64,000 nt of DNA from Chrysopilus asiliformis (lineage: Eukaryota > Arthropoda > Insecta > Diptera > Rhagionidae): assembly GCA_964034945.1 (NCBI GenBank), contig OZ035963.1, positions 50,048,032 through 50,112,031 on the forward strand, in the 5' to 3' direction. Below the pieces are notes generated by a model that saw nothing but the letters and a program-made list of their open reading frames with translations, searched no databases and was not told the DNA's origin. Both the position numbers and the translations under genes were made by a program. Position 1 is the stretch's first letter. Every line of letters begins with the position of its first letter. Shown here one piece after another: positions 18,780 to 31,684 of the stretch.

Positions 18780-19134
18780 TGAAAAATAAAAATATGTAAA
18801 TAAAAATCTAAAAAAAAAATTTAAAAAAAAATTTTAAAAAACAAAAAATTGAAAATTTCTTTTTAAAAAGCTTATATTTAAAAAAAAATGCACTAAAAAA
18901 TAAGAAATAATTCTTTGGTTACTATGTATCAGAAATAAAAGCGAAATAAATATTTACTTGATTTTATTTTTCATGCTCTTATCTCGCTTTTCTGTCTGAT
19001 ACACAGTGCCTAAAAAAATTTTTTTTTCTAAACTTAGTTTTAAAAAAAATCACTTTAATTAAGTTTTTTTTTAATTCATCTTATTTTATTCTTTTGTGTT
19101 ATTTCCTATTTAATTGGTATGACTAAAAATCTAA
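18780..19134. other. A/T-rich left edge of the satellite, with a short imperfect inverted repeat
   Basis: Long A and T runs dominate. TATGTATCAGAAATAAAAGC (about 18923) pairs imperfectly with GCTTTTCTGTCTGATACACA (about 18986). No gene was seen. The satellite begins abruptly after GACTAAAAATCTAAAATG (about 19121-19138), which itself faintly resembles the CTCTAAAAATTCG part of a monomer. Confidence 0.6.
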
Positions 19135-22100
19135 AATGAAAAGGTCTCGGAAATATTTTTCCTACTTAGGTAGAACAAATCTCTAAAAAATCGAAAAAAA
19201 TATTTACTGGATGAAAAATGTCTCGGAAATATTTTTCCTACCAAGAACAAGCTTCTAAAAATTCGAAAAAAATATTTACTGGATCAAAAAGGTCTCGGAA
19301 ATATTTTTCCTACTTAGAACAAACCTCTAAATATTCGAAAAAAATATTTCCCGGGTAGAAAAGGTCTCGAAAATATTTTTCCTACTAAGAACAAGCCTCT
19401 AAAAATTCGAAAAAAATATTTCCCGGGTAGAAAAGGTCTCGAAAATATTTTTCCTACTTAGAACAAGCCTCTAAATATTCAAAAAAAATATTTACTGGAT
19501 GAAAAAGGTCTCGGGAATATTTTTCCTACTTAGAACAAGCCTCTAAAAATTCGAAAAAAATATTTACTGGATCAAAAAGGTCTCGGAAATATTTTTCCAA
19601 CTTAGAACAAGCCTCTAAATATTCGAAAAAAATATTTACTGGATGAAAAAGGTCTCGGAAATATTTTTCCTACTTAGAACAAGCCTCTAAATATTCGAAA
19701 AAAATATTTACTGGATGAAAAAGGTCTCGGGAATATTTTTCCTACTTAGAACAAGCCTCTAAAAATTTGAAAAAAATATTTACTGGATCAAAAAGGTCTC
19801 GGAAATATTTTTCCTACTTAGAACAAGCCTCTAAATATTCGGAAACAATATTTACTGGATGAAAAAGGTCTCGGAAATATTTTTCCAACTTAGAACAAGC
19901 CTCTAAATATTCGAAAAAAATATTTCCCGGGTAGAAAAGGTCTCGAAAATATTTTTCCTACTAAGAACAAGCCTCTAAAAATTCGAGAAAAACATTTTTC
20001 GGGTGTAAAAGGTCCCGGAAATATTTTTCCTACTAAAAACAAGCTTCTAAAAATTCGAGAAAAATATTTCTTGGTTGGAAAAGGTCTCAGAAATATTTTT
20101 CCTACTCACAGCAAGCCTTTAAAAATTCGAGAAAAATATTTCCGGGGTGGAAAAGGTCTCGGAAATATTTTTATTTTTCCTACCAAGAACAAGCCTCTAA
20201 AAATTCGAAAAAAAAAATTTCGCGGGTAGAAAAGGTCTCGGAAATATTTTTCCAACTTAGAACAAGCCTCTAAAAATTCGAAAAAAATATTTACTGGATG
20301 AAAAAGGTATCGGAAATATTTTTCCTGCTTAGAACAAGCCTCTAAAAATTCGAAAAAAATATTTACTGGATGAAAAAGGCATCGGAAATATTTTTCCTAC
20401 TTAGAACAAGCCTCTAAAAATTCGAAAAAAATATTTCCCGGGTAGAAAAGGTCTCGAAAATATTTTTCCTACTTAGAACAAGCCTCTAAAAATTCGAAAA
20501 AAAATATTTACTGGATGAAAAATGTCTCGGAAATATTTTTCCTACTTAGAACAAGCCTCTAAATATTCGAAAAAAATATTTACTGGATGAAAAAGGTCTC
20601 GGAAATATTTTTCCAACTTAGAACAAGCCTCTAAAAATTCGAAAAAAATATTTATTGGATCAAAAAGGTCTCGGAAAAATTTTTCCTACTTAGAACAAGC
20701 CTCTAAATATTCGAAAAAAAATATTTACTGGATGAAAAAGGTCTCGGAAATATTTTTCCAACTTAGAACAAGCCTCTAAAAATTCGAAAAAAATATTTAC
20801 TGGATCAAAAAGGTCTCGGAAATATTTTTCCAACTTAGAACAAGCCTCTAAAAATTCGAAAAAAATATTTCCCGGGTAGAAAAGGTCTCGGAAATATTTT
20901 TCCAACTTAGAACAAGCCTCTTAAAATTCGAAAAAAATATTTACTGGATGAAAACGGTATCGGAAATATTTTTCCTGCTTAGAATAAGCCTCCAAAAATT
21001 CGAAAAAAATATTTCCCGGGTAGAAAAGGTCTCGAAAATATTTTTCCTACTAAGAACAAGCCTCTAAAAATTCGAAAAAAATATTTACTGGATCAAAAAG
21101 GTCTCGGAAATATTTTTCCTACTTAGAACAAACCTCTAAATATTCGAAAAAAATATTTCCCGGGTAGAAAAGGTCTCGAAAATATTTTTCCTACTAAGAA
21201 CAAGCCTCTAAAAATTCGAAAAAAAATATTTCCCGGGTAGAAAAGGTCTCGAAAATATTTTTCCTACTTAGAACAAGCCTCTAAATATTCGAAAAAAATA
21301 TTTACTGGATGAAAAAGGTCTCGGGAATATTTTTCCTACTTAGAACAAGCCTCTAAAAATTCGAAAAAAATATTTACTGGATCAAAAAGGTCTCGGAAAT
21401 ATTTTTCCAACTTAGAACAAGCCTCTAAATATTCGAAAAAAATATTTACTGGATGAAAAAGGTCTCGGAAATATTTTTCCTACTTAGAACAAGCCTCTAA
21501 ATATTCGAAAAAAATATTTACTGGATGAAAAAGGTCTCGGAAATATTTTTCCAACTTAGAACAAGCCTCTAAAAATTCGAAAAAAATATTTCCCGGGTAG
21601 AAAAGGACTCGAAAATATTTTTCCTACTTAGAACAAGCCTCTAAATATTCGAAAAAAATATTTACTGGATGAAAAAGGTATCGGAAATATTTTTCCAACT
21701 TAGAACAAGCCTCTAAAAATTCGAAAAAAATATTTCCCGGATAGAAAAGGTCTCGAAAATTTTTTTCCTACTTAGAACAAGCCTCTAAAAATTTGAAAAA
21801 AATATTTACTGGATCAAAAAGGTCTCGGAAATATTTTTCCTACTTAGAACAAGCCTCTAAATATTCGAAAAAAATATTTACTGGATGAAAAAGGTCTCGG
21901 AAATATTTTTCCAACTTAGAACAAGCCTCTAAATATTCGAAAAAAATATTTACTCGATGAAAAAGGTCTCGGAAATATTTTTCCTACTTAGAACAAGCCT
22001 CTAAATATTCGAAAAAAATATTTACTGGATCAAAAAGGCCTCGGAAATATTTTTCCTACTTAGAACAAGCCTCTAAAAATTCGAAAAAAATATTTACTGG

Positions 22101-25100
22101 ATCAAAAAGGTCTCGGAAATATTTTTCCAACTTAGAACAAGCCTCTAAAAATTCGAAAAAAATATTTCCCGGGAAGAAAAGGTCTCGAAAATATTTTTCC
22201 TACTTAGAACAAGCCTCTAAAAATTCGAAAAAAATATTTCCCGGGTAGAAAAGGTCTCGGAAATATTTTTCCAACTTAGAACAAGCCTCTAAATATTCGA
22301 AAAAAATATTTACTGGATGAAAAAGGTCTCGGAAATATTTTTCCAACTTAGAACAAGCCTCTAAATATTCGAAAAAAATATTTCCCGGGTAGAAAAGGTC
22401 TCGAAAATATTTTTCCTACAAAGAACAAGCCTCTAAAAATTCGAAAAAAATATTTCCCGGGTAGAAAAGGTCTCGGGAATATTTTTCCTACTTAGAACAA
22501 GCCTCTAAAAATTCGAAAAAAATATTTACTGGATCAAAAAGGTCTCGGAAATATTTTTCCTACTTAGAACAAGCCTCTAAATATTCGAAAAAAATATTTA
22601 CTGGATGAAAAAGGTCTCGGAAATATTTTTCCAACTTAGAACAAGCCTCTAAATATTCGAAAAAAATATTTCCCGGGTAGAAAAGGTCTCGAAAATATTT
22701 TTCCTACAAAGAACAAGCCTCTAAAAATTCGAAAAAAATATTTCCCGGGTAGAAAAGGTCTCGGGAATATTTTTCCTACTTAGAACAAGCCTCTAAAAAT
22801 TCGAAAAAAATATTTACTGGATCAAAAAGGTCTCGGAAATATTTTTCCTACTTAGAACAAGCCTCTAAATATTGGAAAAAAATATTTACTGGATGAAAAA
22901 GGTCTCGGAAGTATTTTTCCTACTTAGAACAAGCCTCTAAATATTCGAAAAAAATATTTACTGGATGAAAAAGGTCTCGGGAATATTTTTCCTACTTAGA
23001 ACATGCCTCTAAAAATTCGAAAAAAATATTTACTGGATCAAAAAGGTCTCGGAAATATTTTTCCAACTTAGAACAAGCCTCTAAATATTCGAAAAAAATA
23101 TTTCCCGGGTAGATAAGGTCTCGGAAATATTTTTCCTACTTAGAACAAACCTCTAAAAATTCGAAAAAAATATTTCCCGGGTAGAAAAGGCCTCGAAAAT
23201 ATTTTTCCAACTTAGAACAAGCCTCTAAAAATTCGAAAAAAATATTTACTGGATGAAAAAGGTATCGGAAATATTTTTCCTACTTAGAACAAGCCTCTAA
23301 ATATTCGAAAAAAATATTTACTGGATGAAAAAGGTCTCGGAAATATTTTTCCTACTTAGAACAAGCCTCTAAATATTCGAAAAAAATACTTACTGGATGA
23401 AAAAGGTCTCGGAAATATTTTTCCAACTTAGAACAAGCCTCTAAAAATTCGAAAAAAATATTTCCCGGGTAGAAAAGGACTCGAAAATATTTTTCCTACT
23501 TAGAACAAGCCTCTAAAAATTCGAAAAAAATATTTCCCGGGTCGAAAAGGTCTCGAAAATATTTTTCCTACTTAGAACAAGCCTCTAAAAATTCGAAAAA
23601 AATATTTACTGGATGAAAAATGTCTCGGAAATATTTTTCCTACTTAGAACAAGCCTCTAAATATTCGAAAAAAATATTTACTGGATGAAAAAGGCATCGG
23701 AAATATTTTTCCTACTTAGAACAAGCCTCTAAAAATTCGAAAAAAATATTTCCCGGGTAGAAAAGGTCTCGAAAATATTTTTCCTACTTAGAACAAGCCT
23801 CTAAAAATTCGAAAAAAATATTTACTGGATGAAAAATGTCTCGGAAATATTTTTCCTACTTAGAACAAGCCTCTAAATATTCGAAAAAAATATTTACTGG
23901 ATGAAAAAGGTCTCGGAAATATTTTTCCAACTTAGAACAAGCCTCTAAAAATTCGAAAAAAATATTTCCCGGGTAGAAAAGGACTCGAAAATATTTTTCC
24001 TACTTAGAACAAGCCTCTAAAAATTCGAAAAAAATATTTCCCGGGTAGAAAAGGTCTCGAAAATAGTTTTCCAACTTAGAACAAGCCTCTAAAAATTCGA
24101 AAAAAATATTTCAGGGGTAGAAAAGGTCTCGGAAATATTTTTCCTACTTAGAACAAGCCTCTAAATATTCGAAAAAAATATTTACTGGATGAAAAAGGTA
24201 TCGGAAATATTTTTCCAACTTAGAACAAGCCTCTAAAAATTCGAAAAAAATATTTCCCGGGTAGAAAAGGTCTCGAAAATTTTTTTCCTACTTAGAACAA
24301 GCCTCTAAAAATTTGAAAAAAATATTTACTGGATGAAAAAGGTCTCGGAAATATTTTTCCTACTTAGAACAAGCCTCTAAATATTCGAAAAAAATATTTA
24401 CTGGATGAAAAAGGTCTCGGAAATATTTTTCCAACTTAGAACAAGCCTCTAAATATTCGAAAAAAATATTTACTCGATGAAAAAGGTCTCGGAAATATTT
24501 TTCCTACTTAGAACAAGCCTCTAAAAATTCGAAAAAAATATTTCCCGGGTCGAAAAGGTCTCGAAAATATTTTTCCAACTTAGAACAAGCCTCTAAAAAT
24601 TCGCAAAAAATATTTCAGGGGTAGAAAATGTCTCGGAAATATTTTTGCTACTTAGAACAAGCCTCCAAAAATTCGAAAAAAATATTTCCCGGGTAGAAAA
24701 GGTCTCGGAAATATTTTTCCAACTTAGAACAAGCCTCTAAAAATTCGAAAAAAATATTTACTGGATGAAAAAGGTCTCGGAAATATTTTTCCAATTAGAA
24801 CAAGCCTCTAAAAATTCGAAAAAAATATTTACTGGATGAAAAAGGTCTCGGAAATATTTTTCCTGCTTAGAACAAGCCTCTAAAAATTCGAAAAAAATAT
24901 TTACTGGATGAAAAAGGTCTCGCAAATATTTTTTCAACTTAGAACAAGCCTCTAAAAATTCGAAAAAAATATTTACTGGATCAAAAAGGTCTCGGAAATA
25001 TTTTTCCAATTAGAACAAGCCTCTAAAAATTCGAAAAAAATATTTACTGGATGAAAAAGGCATCGGAAATATTTTTCCTACTTAGAACAAGCCTCTAAAA

Positions 25101-26808
25101 ATTCGAAAAAAATATTTCCCGGGTAGAAAAGGTCTCGAAAATATTTTTCCTACTTAGAACAAGCCTCTAAAAATTCGAAAAAAATATTTACTGGATGAAA
25201 AATGTCTCGGAAATATTTTTCCTACTTAGAACAAGCCTCTAAATATTCGAAAAAAATATTTACTGGATGAAAAAGGTCTCGGAAATATTTTTCCAACTTA
25301 GAACAAGCCTCTAAAAATTCGAAAAAAATATTTCCCGGGTAGAAAAGGACTCGAAAATATTTTTCCTACTTAGAACAAGCCTCTAAATATTCGAAAAAAA
25401 TATTTACTGGATGAAAAAGGTATCGGAAATATTTTTCCAACTTAGAACAAGCCTCTAAAAATTCGAAAAAAAAATTTCCCGGATAGAAAAGGTCTCGAAA
25501 ATTTTTTTCCTACTTAGAACAAGCCTCTAAAAATTTGAAAAAAATATTTACTGGATCAAAAGGGTCTCGGAAATATTTTTCCTACTTAGAACAAGCCTCT
25601 AAATATTCGAAAAAAATATTTACTGGATGAAAAAGGTCTCGGAAATATTTTTCCAACTTAGAACAAGCCTCTAAATATTCGAAAAAAATATTTACTCGAT
25701 GAAAAAGGTCTCGGAAATATTTTTCCTACTTAGAACAAGCCTCTAAATATTCGAAAAAAATATTTACTGGATCAAAAAGGCCTCGGAAATATTTTTCCTA
25801 CTTAGAACAAGCCTCTAAAAATTCGAAAAAAATATTTACTGGATCAAAAAGGTCTCGGAAATATTTTTCCAACTTAGAACAAGCCTCTAAAAATTCGAAA
25901 AAAATATTTCCCGGGTAGAAAAGGTCTCGAAAATATTTTTCCTACTTAGAACAAGCCTCTAAAAATTCGAAAAAAATATTTACTGGATCAAAAAGGCCTC
26001 GGAAATATTTTTCCAACTTAGAACAAGCCTCTCAAAATTCGAAAAAAATATTTACTGGATCAAAAAGGTCTCGGAAATATTTTTCATACTTAGAACAAGC
26101 CTCTAAATATTCGAAAAAAATACTTACTGGATGAAAAAGGTCTCGGAAATATTTTTCCAACTTAGAACAAGCCTCTAAATATTCGAAAAAAATATTTACT
26201 GGATGAAAAAGGTCTCGTAAATATTTTTCCAACTTAGAACAAGCCTCTAAAAATTCGAAAAAAATATTTCCCGGGTAGAAAAGGGCTCGGAAATATTTTT
26301 CCAACTTAGAACAAGCCTCAAAAAATTCGAAAAAAATATTTCCCGGGTAGAAAAGGACTCGAAAATATTTTTCCTACTTAGAACAAGCCTCTAAATATTC
26401 GAAAAAAATATTTACTGGATGAAAAAGGTTCGGAAATATTTTTCCAACTTAGAACAAGCCTCTAAAAATTCGAAAAAAATATTTACTGGATGAAAAAGGT
26501 CTCGGAAATATTTTTCCAACTTAGAACAAGCCTCTAAAAATTCGAAAAAAATATTTCCCGGGTAGAAAAGGTCTCGGAAATATTTTTCCAACTTAGAACA
26601 AGCCTCTAAAAATTCGAAAAAAATATTTCCCGGGTAGAAAAGGTCTCGGAAATATTTTTCCAACTTAGAACAAGCCTCTAAAAATTCGAAAAAAATATTT
26701 ATTGGATCAAAAAGGTCTCGGAAAAATTTTTCCTACTTAGAACAAGCCTCTAAATATTCGAAAAAAAAATATTTACTGGATGAAAAAGGTCTCGGAAATA
26801 TTTTTCCA

Positions 26809-29800
26809 ACTTAGAACAAGCCTCTAAAAATTCGAAAAAAATATTTACTGGATCAAAAAGGTCTCGGAAATATTTTTCCAACTTAGAACAAGCCTCTAAA
26901 AATTCGAAAAAAATATTTCCCGGGTAGAAAAGGTCTCGAAAATATTTTTCCTACCTAGAACAAGCCTCTAAAAATTCGAAAAAAATATTTACTGGATCAA
27001 AAAGGTCTCGGAAATATTTTTCCAACTTAGAACAAGCCTCTAAAAATTCGAAAAAAATATTTCCCGGGTAGAAAAGGTCTCGGAAATATTTTTCCAACTT
27101 AGAACCAGCCTCTAAAAATTCGAAAAAAATATTTATTGGATCAAAAAAGTCTCGGAAAAATTTTTCCTACTTAGAACAAGCCTCTAAATATTCGAAAAAA
27201 AATATTTACTGGATGAAAAAGGTCTCGGAAATATTTTTCCAACTTAGAACAAGCCTCTAAAAATTCGAAAAAAATATTTACTGGATCAAAAAGGTCTCGG
27301 AAATATTTTTTCAACTTAGAACAAGCCTCTAAAAATTCGAAAAAAATATTTCCCGGGTAGAAAAGGTCTCGAAAATATTTTTCCTACCTAGAACAAGCCT
27401 CTAAAAATTCGAAAAAAATATTTCCCGGGTAGAAAAGGTCTTGGAAATATTTTTCCTACTTAGAACAAGCCTCTAAAAGTTCGAAAAAAATATTTCCCGG
27501 TTAGAAAAGGTCTCGGAAATATTTTTCCAACTTAGAACAAGCCTCTAAAAATTCGAAAAAAAATATTTACTGGATCAAAAAGGTCTCGGAAATATTTTTC
27601 CTACTTAGAACAAGCCTCTAAATATTCGAAAAAAATATTTACTGGATGAAAAAGGTCTCGGAAATATTTTTCCTGCTTATAACAAGCCTCTAAAAATTCG
27701 AAAAAAATATTTACTGGATGAAAAAGGTCTCGCAAATATTTTTCCAACTTAGAACAAGCCTCTAAAAATTCGAAAAAAATATTTCCCGGGTAGAAAATGT
27801 CTCGGAAATATTTTTCCTACTTAGAACAAGCCTCCAAAAATTCGAAAAAAAATATTTCCCGGGTAGAAAAGGTCTCGGAAATATTTTTCCAACTTAGAAC
27901 AAGCCTCTAAAAATTCGAAAAAAATATTTACTGGATGAAAAAGGTCTCGGAAATATTTTTCCAATTAGAACAAGCCTCTAAAAATTCGAAAAAAATATTT
28001 ACTGGATGAAAAAGGTCTCGGAAATATTTTTCCTGCTTATAACAAGCCTCTAAAAATTCGAAAAAAATATTTACTGGATGAAAAAGGTCTCGCAAATATT
28101 TTTCCAACTTAGAACAAGCCTCTAAAAATTCGAAAAAAATATTTACTGGATCAAAAAGGTCTCGGAAATATTTTTCCAATTAGAACAAGCCTCTAAAAAT
28201 TCGAAAAAAATATTTACTGGATGAAAAAGGCATCGGAAATATTTTTCCTACTTAGAACAAGCCTCTAAAAATTCGAAAAAAATATTACCCGGGTAGAAAA
28301 GGTCTCGAAAATATTTTTCCTACTTAGAACAAGCCTCTAAAAATTCGAAAAAAATATTTACTGGATGAAAAATGTCTCGGAAATATTTTTCCTACTTAGA
28401 ACAAGCCTCTAAATATTCGAAAAAAATATTTACTGGATGAAAAAGGTCTCGGAAATATTTTTCCAACTTAGAACAAGCCTCAAAAAATTCGAAAAAAATA
28501 TTTCCCGGGTAGAAAAGGACTCGAAAATATTTTTCCTACTTAGAACAAGCCTCTAAATATTCAAAAAAAATATTTACTGGATGAAAAAGGTTCGGAAATA
28601 TTTTTCCAACTTAGAACAAGCCTCTAAAAATTCGAAAAAAATATTTCCCGGGTAGAAAAGGTCTCGAAAATTTTTTTCCTACTTAGAACAAGCCTCTAAA
28701 AATTTGAAAAAAATATTTCCCGGGTAGAAAAGGTCTCGGAAATATTTTTCCTACTTAGAACAAGCCTCTAAATATTCGAAAAAAATATTTACTGGATGAA
28801 AAAGGTCTCGGAAATATTTTTCCAACTTAGAACAAGCCTCTAAATATTCGAAAAAAATATTTACTCGATGAAAAAGGTCTCGGAAATATTTTTCCTACTT
28901 AGAACAAGCCTCTAAATATTCGAAAAAAATATTTACTGGATCAAAAAGGCCTCGGAAATATTTTTCCTACTTTGAACAAGCCTCTAAAAATTCGAAAAAA
29001 ATATTTACTGGATCAAAAAGGTCTCGGAAATATTTTTCCAACTTAGAACAAGCCTCTAAAAATTCGAAAAAAATATTTCCCGGGTAGAAAAGGTCTCGAA
29101 AATATTTTTCCTACCTAGAACAAGCCTCTAAAAATTCGAAAAAAATATTTACTGGATCAAAAAGGTCTCGGAAATATTTTTCCAACTTAGAACAAGCCTC
29201 TAAAAATTCGAAAAAAATATTTCCCGGGTAGAAAAGGTCTCGGAAATATTTTTCCAACTTAGAACCAGCCTCTAAAAATTCGAAAAAAATATTTATTGGA
29301 TCAAAAAGGTCTCGGAAAAATTTTTCCTACTTAGAACAAGCCTCTAAATATTCGAAAAAAAATATTTACTGGATGAAAAAGGTCTCGGAAATATTTTTCC
29401 AACTTAGAACAAGCCTCTAAAAATTCGAAAAAAATATTTACTGGATCAAAAAGGTCTCGGAAATATTTTTTCAACTTAGAACAAGCCTCTAAAAATTCGA
29501 AAAAAATATTTCCCGGGTAGAAAAGGTCTCGAAAATATTTTTCCTACCTAGAACAAGCCTCTAAAAATTCGAAAAAAATATTTCCCGGGTAGAAAAGGTC
29601 TCGGAAATATTTTTCCTACTTAGAACAAGCCTCTAAAAGTTCGAAAAAAATATTTCCCGGTTAGAAAAGGTCTCGGAAATATTTTTCCAACTTAGAACAA
29701 GCCTCTAAAAATTCGAAAAAAAATATTTACTGGATCAAAAAGGTCTCGGAAATATTTTTCCTACTTAGAACAAGCCTCTAAATATTCGAAAAAAATATTT

Positions 29801-31056
29801 ACTGGATGAAAAGGGTCTCGGAAATATTTTTCTAACTTAGAACAAGCCTCTAAAAATTCGAAAAAAATATTTCCCGGGTAGAAAATGTCTCGGAAATATT
29901 TTTCCTACTTAGAACAAGCCTCCAAAAATTCGAAAAAAAATATTTCCCGGGTAGAAAAGGTCTCGGAAATATTTTTCCAACTTAGAACAAGCCTCTAAAA
30001 ATTCGAAAAAAATATTTACTGGATGAAAAAGGTCTCGGAAATATTTTTCCAATTAGAACAAGCCTCTAAAAATTCGAAAAAAATATTTACTGGATGAAAA
30101 AGGTCTCGGAAATATTTTTCCTGCTTAGAACAAGCCTCTAAAAATTCGAAAAAAATATTTACTGGATGAAAAAGGTCTCGCAAATATTTTTCCAACTTAG
30201 AACAAGCCTCTAAAAATTCGAAAAAAATATTTACTGGATCAAAAAGGTCTCGGAAATATTTTTCCAATTAGAACAAGCCTCTAAAAATTCGAAAAAAATA
30301 TTTACTGGATGAAAAAGGCATCGGAAATATTTTTCCTACTTAGAACAAGCCTCTAAAAATTCGAAAAAAATATTTCCCGGGTAGAAAAGGTCTCGAAAAT
30401 ATTTTTCCTACTTAGAACAAGCCTCTAAAAATTCGAAAAAAATATTTACTGGATGAAAAATGTCTCGGAAATATTTTTCCTACTTAGAACAAGCCTCTAA
30501 ATATTCGAAAAAAATATTTACTGGATGAAAAAGGTCTCGGAAATATTTTTCCAACTTAGAACAAGCCTCAAAAAATTCGAAAAAAATATTTCCCGGGTAG
30601 AAAAGGACTCGAAAATATTTTTCCTACTTAGAACAAGCCTCTAAATATTCGAAAAAAATATTTACTGGATGAAAAAGGTTCGGAAATATTTTTCCAACTT
30701 AGAACAAGCCTCTAAAAATTCGAAAAAAATATTTCCCGGGTAGAAAAGGTCTCGAAAATTTTTTTCCTACTTAGAACAAGCCTCTAAAAATTTGAAAAAA
30801 ATATTTCCCGGGTAGAAAAGGTCTCGGAAATATTTTTCCTACTTAGAACAAGCCTCTAAATATTCGAAAAAAATATTTACTGGATGAAAAAGGTCTCGGA
30901 AATATTTTTCCAACTTAGAACAAGCCTCTAAATATTCGAAAAAAATATTTACTCGATGAAAAAGGTCTCGGAAATATTTTTCCTACTTAGAACAAGCCTC
31001 TAAATATTCGAAAAAAATATTTACTGGATCAAAAAGGCCTCGGAAATATTTTTCCT
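26809..31056. repeat. Higher-order repeat of about 2,160 bp, two copies
   Basis: Sequence from about 26809 recurs at +2,160 bp (30 monomers), including the unusual CTCGGAAAAATTTTTCC monomer (27155 and 29311) and the CTAAAAGTTCG and CGGTTAGAAAAGG variants (27475 and 29635). After about 27.7 kb the offset drops to 2,088 bp because the second copy lacks one monomer. Few point differences were noticed, for example TTCAAAAA against TTCGAAAA near 28561. Confidence 0.85.
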
Positions 31057-31684
31057 ACTTAGAACAAGCCTCTAAAAATTCGAAAAAAATATTTACTGGA
31101 TCAAAAAGGTCTCGGAAATATTTTTCTAACTTAGAACAAGCCTCTAAAAATTCGAAAAAAATATTTCCCGGGTAGAAAAGGTCTCGAAAATATTTTTCCT
31201 ACTTAGAACAAGCCTCTAAAAATTCGAAAAAAATATTTCCCGGGTAGAAAAGGTCTCGGAAATATTTTTCCAACTTAGAACAAGCCTCTAAAAATTCGAA
31301 AAAAATATTTACTGGATCAAAAAGGTCTCGGAAATATTTTTCATACTTAGAACAAGCCTCTAAATATTCGAAAAAAATATTTACTGGATGAAAAAGGTCT
31401 CGGAAATATTTTTCCAACTTAGAACAAGCCTCTAAATATTCGAAAAAAATATTTACTGGATGAAAAAGGTCTCGGAAATATTTTTCCAACTTAGAACAAG
31501 CCTCTAAAAATTCGAAAAAAATATTTCCCGGGTAGAAAAGGTCTCGGAAATATTTTTCCAACTTAGAACAAGCCTCTAAAAATTCGAAAAAAATATTTAT
31601 TGGATCAAAAAGGTCTCGGAAATATTTTTCCTACTTAGAACAAGCCTCTAAATATTCGAAAAAAATATTTACTGGATGAAAAAG

